Shown in pieces: positions 56,065 through 64,000 of a stretch of DNA of 64,000 bases. A program made the position numbers and the translations under genes. Every line of letters starts with the position of its first letter. Positions within the stretch are counted from its first letter, which is position 1. The notes beneath the pieces were generated by a model. It did no database searches, had not been told where the DNA came from, and saw only the letters and a program-made list of their open reading frames with translations. The stretch covers positions 44,565,442 to 44,629,441 of the forward strand of contig LS997566.1 in assembly GCA_000469685.2 (NCBI GenBank), in the 5' to 3' direction. The DNA comes from Haemonchus contortus. Lineage: Eukaryota > Nematoda > Chromadorea > Rhabditida > Trichostrongylidae.

Positions 56065-57177
56065 TCAGATCTCCCGGCAAATTACATACACAGCTACGTA
56101 GCTGCTGCCGCGAAGGATTTGCAGATCTCCTTCATCCTCGAAGTACATTTTGGCAGTAATCAAGCTTTTCCCATTCGGGTGGCTACTGCTATTGCCCACT
56201 AGCATGGGTTAGAGCGTGTACGTTTGAGAGAAATTCTTAGAACTCACTCAATACTCACTTGTCTCTTTTAGCAAATACTAATCCCATGTCGAGAAGATAG
56301 AGCAAGCCAGACAAGAAGTAGAATGCCTGAAAGAAGGAGCATGTCTTTCGATGTGACATCCAGTCATGGCGGATAGTGATACCGAAAAAAGAAATTGGTG
56401 GGCCACCTAAATTGTTAGAAATCGTAAATAGAAACAGGAATCATCTTGATACTAAAAGTGTAACATACTTTACATTACAGTTTTATAATTGTGACAATCC
56501 ATATATATGTAGAGATGTAGGCAGTCTCATTGTCTTGTGCAATTCACGATTGAGAAAAGCCTAAGCTAACCAACTACCCGAGGCTTCTCCTACCTCGCTA
56601 TCCGTCAAGTGGAATTCTTACGTGGACACGCATTGCCTTGAACGATGCACATGCATTGCCATGGCCTGTGGGTGGGCCTAGATTCAGGCAAACTCCCGCA
56701 TTATAGAAATTATACATTTGGGCTACTTGGTTCTAGCATTTGCCCTAACACTTACCCAACTGATGCTAAGCTGAAGGGATTTGAGAAGGTCATCATAACT
56801 TACTGAATTACTTTTTACCTTTCTCTTGGGCGCTTAACAGTTTTGTGATTAGACTCAACCTGACCCTCCGCAGATCTTGCTATGGCAACAGATAAAAAAT
56901 TCAGATGAACTCACCGCTGCGACCGCCCACCCCTTTACAACAAATTGAATCTGGCAACCGGGTAGTCCTGCGCAACCGGACACTACTCCATTTCCGACAG
57001 CCTGAAATTATGAAAAGATTAATTCTAGAAAGTCATATCCCACTACCGTCATCTTTGATTTCTGATCAAACTCACCATAATAAAGAAGGACATATGGTCA
57101 AATCCTGTAGCATACCATGTTTCAACGCCTCCACAAACCAGAAATGCTATCAATGAGATTCCCGATGCGAAAAGTTG
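56065..57177 (-). CDS. Multi-pass membrane protein, 5' end missing
   Basis: Four exons with exact phase agreement: 57177-57076, 57001-56915, 56326-56259 and 56164-56065 (stop TGA). The product includes a hydrophobic segment QLFASGISLIAFLVCGGVET, a loop with two Cys (GNGVVSGCAGLPGCQIQFVV), a second hydrophobic segment AFYFLSGLLYLLDMGLVFAK and a short tail ending ..YVAVYVICREI. The layout (two or more helices with a Cys-containing loop between them) recalls four-helix MARVEL or claudin-like proteins, but no signature motif is seen, so the family is not assigned. The first exon must end in phase 0 upstream of 57,177. A hydrophobic minus-strand frame near 57,800-57,680 (MARTITQIGNALFFFATITI) is a candidate without a good donor. 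Confidence 0.6.
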
Positions 57178-57179
57178 CT

Positions 57180-60100
57180 GAAATTCAGCTGTTTCGAATG
57201 TATGGACTTTTTTGGACTCTCAAAACCGTAGAAAGCTCTTCACTCAAACAACCGAGTTACTCGCCTACCCCTTTCCCCATTCAAAGAAAAATTACGTGGA
57301 ATAAGTCATTTACCCCCCCCCCCCCCCTCCCCGCTGTTTCACGACGCGTTGTGAATGTGGGAACTTACGGGTGGGGCGTAAATTCACTCTTGCTCTCCCT
57401 TTTAGTGGGTGGCGGACAAGGGAGCGGGCTCATTCCTGCGATTGAGAGCTTTACCAAGTGACCCATGACTCTCGAGCTTTACTCACCACCCATACGCCCA
57501 TCTTGTAGGAAGTGTAACGGAAGTGAATCGGTGCACACCGAAGAAGGAACTTACTTGGTCCTTGGGCCTTAGGAATTATAGGGGCATGATGGATCGATTA
57601 GCACTGTTTCTGTAAAAGGTGTGTCGTTACTACCGTGAGCCTATTCATTGAGCGGTCAGCGTCTGAACCCCATGTGTAGGTCATGCCCAAAATGCTCTCC
57701 AAAGATGTGGCGAAGGGAAATTGTAATGGTAGCGAAAAAGAAGAGTGCATTTCCAATCTGGGTGATGGTTCGTGCCATCGCAGTGGTTTTTGTCAGTGCT
57801 GGACATCAGCAAAGGGTTTGCGAGGAATTATAGCTGGTCGGATTATCGTTAGTGCTGATGATTACCCAATATCCAGTTTTAGCGTTTTCCGCTATTGGTT
57901 ACTCTACAGCGATTAAATCGAACGATCAATCGCAAATGTTTGAGCACATTTCCGAACAGAGGCAAAAGATTGAATTCTGCCTCTCCCTTTTCGGGACATC
58001 TCTATTTGATTTTGTCTTCTACGAGACCAGGACATCTCGAGGAGATTGAGTTCTAAAAAAGGACTCCAGCATAATTCAAGACGAACGGTGCCTGCACTGG
58101 AGACACTTGAGGTTAAAGCAAACATGTCACCTTGTACAAATCCTTCGAAGTTGTTAATCTCCACTCCGAGCATGATATAACGAAGGTCAAGGGTATCTAG
58201 TTGAGCACTATACCTCGAGCTTATCCAACCAAAGGATCGGAGACCCCATTCAGAGCAGTAGTCAGCAGCTTATCACATTCTTATAATGGATAATAAGGGT
58301 CAAATGCTAAAATATTGGAGCTCTCGGTACTATTACGGTTTGAAAACGAATAAGGCCCAGCTAGACAGACTTGTAGAAGTCAGGTCGAGTCTTTCCTAAC
58401 TAGGCAACAAGTTCGGATTCATAGTCTAGAACGAAATCTTTTGATCTGACGCTTATTAATGGATGCTAGGGATGGGATGCACGATCGACTGCCGAGGATG
58501 AGGTTAGATTTTTGAACTTAAGAGTGGTACTTCAGCACTTTAGACCTGCTTTATCTCTTCCCGGCATGAGTTTATCCTGTCCCTTTCCCTTTTGTCTTTG
58601 ATAGCTGATCGTATCGGTAGCAAACTCTCAATGCAAAATATGGGAGAACCTCGGAATCACCTAGCCCATCGACGAGCCATTTCCCTCGCTCTATTCCAAT
58701 TCAATAACTTTTTGATATTCACCTGGAGATGCTTTCAAAAGGAGCTTATACACATGGAGGGGCTTTTACAAGACAGATTTATTCGTCCCGTGAATGTGTG
58801 ACACAATAACCCAAACACACGCTGAAGTGCCTCCAAAACACCCGTCGCATATACGACGCAAAGGAAAGGTACCTCGGGTAAGCACACGTGAGTGGTTGGT
58901 GGGGCACTAGGGGGTTACGGTGTCACATATTCACGGGACGATAAAATCCCTCTAGTTGGGCCTTTAAAATGGTTCTTAGGCCAAGAAACACTTTCTTTCA
59001 CTGGATAATTGAATTAATCACTGGTTCTTTTTCTTTTTTCAGTACAATTTTATGACATTATTGATGTACTATCCAATCGTTTCGGGGACAACCTTGCAGA
59101 GAAGGCAATGCTATGTGGTTCCACAGTTATCGTAGCAGCATTAGCAATGCACCTACGGGAAACAAGAACGTGCTCAATTCGCATACGAAATCAGCTTTTA
59201 TCAACCAGTTTCGGAGGCTTATTTTGTTCAATCGTTTAAGCGCTTTATGTATTCTCTCAGCTGCAACTGCGACCCGCTACTGGTAACACTTCAAGCGTAA
59301 AAGTAGTGAACCGGATTCTTCACCACCAATGGCGTCTACGGAGACTACTGTAACCATGCTTTTCACCGTGCTTTGATACAGCTTCCCAAAAAACTGTTGT
59401 CACTCTTGTCAATGAGTGAATCTGACAGAAGCGATTTTTATCGAAATTTTGTGTTTATCTTCATGTACTGCCCCTGTCTGGGCATCAGTCAAACTAGGGA
59501 AAACAGCTCAATATTGGCTAACGTTTATGTTCCCAGCTGCATCTCCAACAGGGAAGTCCATTAATGTACCACCAAATGGTGTGTTTGTATGGCGTTTCCG
59601 CATTGGGCGCAGGAACAGGGAGTCACAAGAGCACTCAGAGTTGCACGAGGAGTCTCGAGATTGACTATAGGACTAACTCTTCTCGGCCGTAGCAAACATT
59701 TGAAGATGAAACTCGTGGTGAAGTGCGCCCAACGCAGAAGGTAAGAAGTTGAAGAGGGTATTTCCTAGAGCGTTCACATACTTCTTTGTTATCCGATCCC
59801 GGCTCTTCTACAGCTCATTACGACAAAAAAAAACGCAATGGTGTCGTGTGTTTGACCTTACAGGGACCCTTGAGGGACACAGGCATGGCCTTCATGAGAA
59901 TTCTAAGCTTACCACACTCATTTCAGCTCACCTTTAATCGCATAAGTGCCATAAATAGTTTTCTTCGCAAACGAGTCCCTTCCCTTCCCTCTATGTACAT
60001 AATACCTACTCACCGTTCACCCATTCTGCAATTCTGACTGTCCTTCACTTTTCGGTCCCAGTCAGTGGACAAGATTTTCACAGACAACTACTGGCTCCAA

Positions 60101-61000
60101 TTGCAGGATAGTTTTTGTGAAAGATTACAACCACTTAGCCCTAAATTGTCGAGGTCCTGTTGAAAGTAGCGATCACGGTTACGGTGAGTTCCGCAGTCCA
60201 TTCTTTGAAGTAAAATTAATTCGAGGAAATTCAGCAGTGGCAAACGTAGGCTCAAGGAAAATCGTGGCGAAATAAGCTAGAAGACGAAAACAATCAGACG
60301 ATATGCTGGTTAAAGTTTTCTTTCAATAAGAGGCTGCTTCATGACATTTCAGGCTAATTTCATGAGGAAGTGGAAGTCAACATTCAGAGGATTTAGCCAT
60401 ACCAATGATCGCTCTTCCTGCTCCTCCCCATAAATGAGTTTTCGAGAAAACACTGTGAAATGGAGGTACTGGAAAGGTGTGCAAGCAGAAACTTCGATCA
60501 ATGGCAAGCTTCAGTCCCCAAGGGATGCTCAAGAAGAGTCGAATCTATTCAATCCTTGAGGATCTCTCAGATTGATCCAGCTTTTCGCATCGTAGAACAG
60601 GATCTGCCGGAATTGATAGGTCAAGTACACACTCGGATCACTCCCTCACGTAGATAACGTTGCACTTATAGGGAGGAATTCGTCCCAATAACACTGAAAA
60701 TATTTGCGCACGATTTTTTCTGCTCCCCGTAGGTTCTTGATTTGAACAGAAAAAAAGGATTCCCCAATGTTTTCCCCTGAACCCGCAACTATCTTGTTCT
60801 AAAGATGCTTTGTCTTGTCTTACTATGTACCTGTGGCTACACATAGCAACACAAGTTCCCATAGACACAAAAAATCCCCTTGCTCCCAAAAAACTTTAAC
60901 TAATCACCGACTGATTGGCTCAGAAGACGGTTTAAAGATGAGAAAGGGAAGTGCAGGCTTGTTCGCAGACATCCAGATTGCGCTCAAGTAGAACACCTGC
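57180..61000. other. No complete gene; some possible exons
   Basis: A long C-run lies at 57,310-57,327. Two plus-strand pieces look coding but are not linked: about 59,051-59,239, which follows TTTTTCAG and reads QFYDIIDVLSNRFGDNLAEK, and about 59,425-59,664, reading TAPVWASVKLGKTAQYWLTF and ending ..SELHEESRD. They may be exons of a plus-strand membrane protein gene. No phase-consistent chain was found. Confidence 0.35.
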
Positions 61001-62240
61001 TGCATGAGAAGAATTACCATCAGCAAGAAACCCTAGGAACCCAACAACAGCCATCCCAAGACAAAATCAGCTAGAATAGTACCAGTTTCCGAATGGGGTC
61101 GGTTTGAGCACCATTCATAGTGTGGTGTTTGATCGGAAACGCACAAATATTACCAGCAAGACCTAACGATCACACCGAGAGCGACGGTTGTAGAATTTCG
61201 CAAGACATTCCCATAGAAAGGCATATTTTAAGATCAAAGTGGAGGTTGAACATTGAAGGCTGAGGATATTATGCATCGTAACGGTGAGAACGCTCCTCAT
61301 CATGTGAATTTCAGGTCGCCATCGTTGGGGATCAGACCCCAGACCGATACTCGAACAGGCTAACCGATCCTTTCATCCCCCTGGTATCGTTATATGGGTT
61401 CTACACTCGTCTAGAAGGAGCAAAGCACTGACTTCTTCATTGGCTGACCATCGCAACTCTCTGTACAGGCTAAGTACCCATTCAAAAAAACATCGGTACG
61501 ATTCTGAATGGAAGTCTGAATCGATAGGGGAACTGATCAGCGCTAAAAGTCCTACCCTTATCCTTATGAACAGTAAGAAAATGAAAATTCTAAGTGATGG
61601 ACATTGCCCTTCCTTGAGATTTCCTATACAAGTTAGCCTTCCAACTCCTCCCGCCCCATCATGACCGATAGAGGCTTTATAAAAATTATAGTCACGCACC
61701 CACTTAACGTTGAAACAAAAAAAGCAATTTTTACTTACCGTGTACGTGAGGTTGTTACCAATAGCCAGATGAACGCAGCTGATTCCTACCGTAACCAAGG
61801 CTAGGAAGAGGGAGACGACAATCAGAGCAACTTGACCGTAAACACTAAAAAGAAAATTGTCGAAGAAAACCACAAAACGATTATTCTACAGAAATCACTG
61901 ACTTTTCTCCTCGTCCTTGAAAATGCAATGCGTTACTCCATCGATCCGCATTCATAGGAAATATGCTATTTTGACCTGAAAGGTAACCAGTGCATTTTCA
62001 ACAAAACTTTGGCTTTTTAGGCCTTACCAGGACATATCTCCCTGCTGATCGGTTGACCATTGAGATATCGTGAAAAACAAGCACCTGGGGCTACCAGAAT
62101 AAGAATCATCGCCACTATGGTGAGGCACTTAAGAACAACTCAAAATGAGCTCGAATAAAGCAAAAGTAACAATTAAGCTTTACCAGAATGAATAGACGAA
62201 TACAAAAGGACATGCCAGCGATGGCTCGTGGGGAGACCAT
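60930..62240 (-). CDS. Multi-pass membrane protein, middle exon(s) unresolved
   Basis: Four 5' exons join exactly: 62240-62184, 62127-62028, 61975-61903 and 61844-61739 (phases 0, 1, 2, 0). The start ATG lies 23 nt after a TTTCAG acceptor that may be a spliced-leader site. The product starts MVSPRAIAGMSFCIRLFILC, spans the membrane (CLTIVAMILILVAPGACF), has a polar loop (ISREICPGQNSIFPMNADRW) and a second helix (YGQVALIVVSLFLALVTVGI). A likely last exon from 61,032 (GFLLMVILLMQQVFYLSAIW, tail ..FKPSSEPISR, stop) adds another helix resembling AFYFLSGLLYLL of the 56-kb gene. The piece between 61,739 and 61,032 is unresolved and includes a SINE. Family unassigned. Confidence 0.6.
61330..61560 (+). 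mobile_element. SINE copy, old and head-less
   Basis: The head is not recognisable, but the body is: CTGGTATCGTTATATGGGTT, AAAGCACTGACTTCTTCATT, GGTACGATTCTGAATGGAAG, then GATCAGCGCTAAAAGTCC. It lies in an intron of the minus-strand membrane-protein gene. Confidence 0.6.
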
Positions 62241-62269
62241 GACTGAAGCCAGAATGTAATGGTCTGAAA

Positions 62270-63770
62270 TCCATCAAATCTTGAAAAATGAGCTGTGAAA
62301 TGAGGAGCAGGTCGCTGATCATCTTTTCGTCATCATACTGGAAGTCGATTCTTTTAAATATAACAAATACCCAATAATGAGAATTTAGAGGGTAAAACAG
62401 TGTAGGAGCTGAGGAATCACCCCGTGCTTTCGTGGATTCGGTCTTATTTTGGTCGAGGATACGTCCCACCTCCCTAAAATCATTCAGTTGACACAGGGTT
62501 GTCAGGGATGGTTGAATGCTGCCATCAGCACCAGCGCATCCCTAAGCTTCCCTGTATACACCAGCCGAATAGGAATTCAAAAACTTCAACGATTCCGTTA
62601 GGATGTGGAAGAGAAATAATAAGTTTGTGGCTTCAGAAGCACCTTTGCCCATGGCCCCTCTTCAGATAGGCTGAGACAGTTCATCTCAGGAACTGAAGTT
62701 TAGCGCGGATCAAACTCCGACCGCAACATACTATTGCCTCTAGTCGTGAAGTGAAATTAAATGGCAGGTAATTGTTAAGCAATTGTAGTATGGGACTACA
62801 GTAGGAACAGTGCCAATCCACCGAAACCACATACAAGAACATGATTCAAAGAGCTATCACTTTTTGCCAATGATGGAAATTGACTGAAAGCGGATAATGG
62901 AGAGCTGGAGCTTCTTGATAATCACATGAGAGAGGTAATGTGGGCAATGTTCCAAATCGAAACAAATCAATATTGATCAAGACCAAAACAGGATTGCAAT
63001 AGATGAATGGGTGCCAGTGATGATGTAGGCTGTGCGAGCAGTCATAGATATAGAGGCAGGCAGGTGTATGTGTGCGTGTGAGTTCAGAGATGATGATGCC
63101 GCAAACAGTATTATGTAAAATCGACCGGATGTGGGCATTCACACAGTTTTTCGACGCCCCCTCCTCGTCAATCAGCCACATCCTCGCTCACAATGTTTCC
63201 GTATTGGACTGCTCGCCAAACGGGTAAACGCTTCCTGAAGCAAAAGGTGATGTAGAAGGATTACTGCCCTATTCCCAGGTACAGTATCCCTTGTTTGGAA
63301 TATTGGCAAAGAATAGTACTGGTGTGAGAAAAGAAAGGATATTGACTTAGGGGCTCAACAACTCATTTCAAAGCAGGCCATGGCGGTGGGTTTTGACCAA
63401 GATACCCTCGAAAATGACTGAATGTCGCCTTCAACCTAGTACATCACAACAAAGTACCTGACAACTGGTAATTTAGGTCCACCCCTGAACAGCTAATAAC
63501 TTCTGGAGACATATCTACAACCCCACGGGCTGCATCCCTTTCGAAGCTTGTAACTGACTGTGAGTAGGGAGTGGGTGTTGGGGACTAAAGGCGCTCACGA
63601 TTTAGCCCTGGTCGGAAGTTTGCTATTTTCTTAGGGCCAAAGGGGCTCGAGACTGCTCGTGACTAACTATTATGCCATCGGAAGACGGAATATTTTTGGC
63701 ATTTATCAACGCCATTTCGGGAATGTGTCTTCCCTTTCACATTTTTCCGAGTAGTAGTTGTATTTGAGTG
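62270..63770. other. No gene supported
   Basis: Upstream of the 61-62 kb gene. Short frames only; nothing recognised. Confidence 0.4.
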
Positions 63771-63774
63771 CGTA

Positions 63775-63965
63775 TGTGGCCCATACAACGACGTGAGGCG
63801 GTCAGCCGATGCTAAAGTCAGTACTTTATCCTCCTAGAGCAGTCCCTAATCCGTTGAGCGACCTAAGAAGGATGGAAGATTTGATTGGTCTGAGAGAGTA
63901 TCCTTCCAGGATTTCATCCCCGGACCATGTGTGTGATAGCGTATGCCACCTGTCACCACCATTTC
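63775..63965 (-). mobile_element. SINE copy, partial
   Basis: On the minus strand: GGTGGTGACAGGTGGCATAC as head, GGGGATGAAATCC as degenerate B box, then ..AAGTACTGACTTTAGCATCG... It ends near the window edge. Confidence 0.6.
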
Positions 63966-64000
63966 TCTGACTATGGTGAAATGATCTAGAACTATTGTTA

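Overview
The window reads as nuclear DNA of a nematode, most likely a strongylid or hookworm-like worm; this is an inference. The reasons are genes split into small exons (50-200 bp) by introns from about 50 bp to several kb, with GT..AG borders and TTTTCAG-type acceptors; one acceptor lies two bases before a start codon, as at spliced-leader trans-splice sites; and the interspersed load is a GIY-YIG Penelope-like element, mariner, BEL/Pao, foldback MITEs and a tRNA-derived SINE. No bacterial operon structure, rRNA, ordinary tRNA or CRISPR array was seen.

Layout: 1-4.1 kb has no supported gene. 5.3-13.2 kb holds a seven-exon plus-strand gene for a secreted Cys/Lys-rich protein whose long introns carry a SINE, a dead mariner and several MITEs. 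14.5-19.8 kb is a nested structure: a mariner remnant interrupted by two almost identical head-to-head Penelope-like copies. 20.0-20.4 kb is a foldback element. 22.8-24.2 kb (minus) carries four phase-consistent exons of a polyprenol-reductase-like (SRD5A3 family) gene whose 3' half I could not find. 24.8-29 kb is rich in repeats: SINEs, a direct duplication, and two foldbacks with the same termini. 37.6-39.5 kb (minus) holds a decayed BEL/Pao gag next to an intron-less, broken kinesin light chain copy.

40.6-47.3 kb is a tandem duplication. Each copy contains a three-exon minus-strand gene for a tiny secreted peptide ending in C-x3-C-x5-C-x3-C. I regard this as the most interesting candidate in the window. 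Copy 1 has about 1.4 kb of extra DNA, ending in a CAGA microsatellite, upstream of its gene.

52.7-53.2 kb is another foldback. 56.0-57.2 kb and 61.0-62.3 kb (minus) hold exons of two multi-pass membrane protein genes that may be distant relatives. The first has a perfect 24-bp hairpin just after its stop codon. The rest is intronic or intergenic DNA with scattered SINE copies. All gene models were built by eye from reading frame, splice borders and phase; none has transcript support here.
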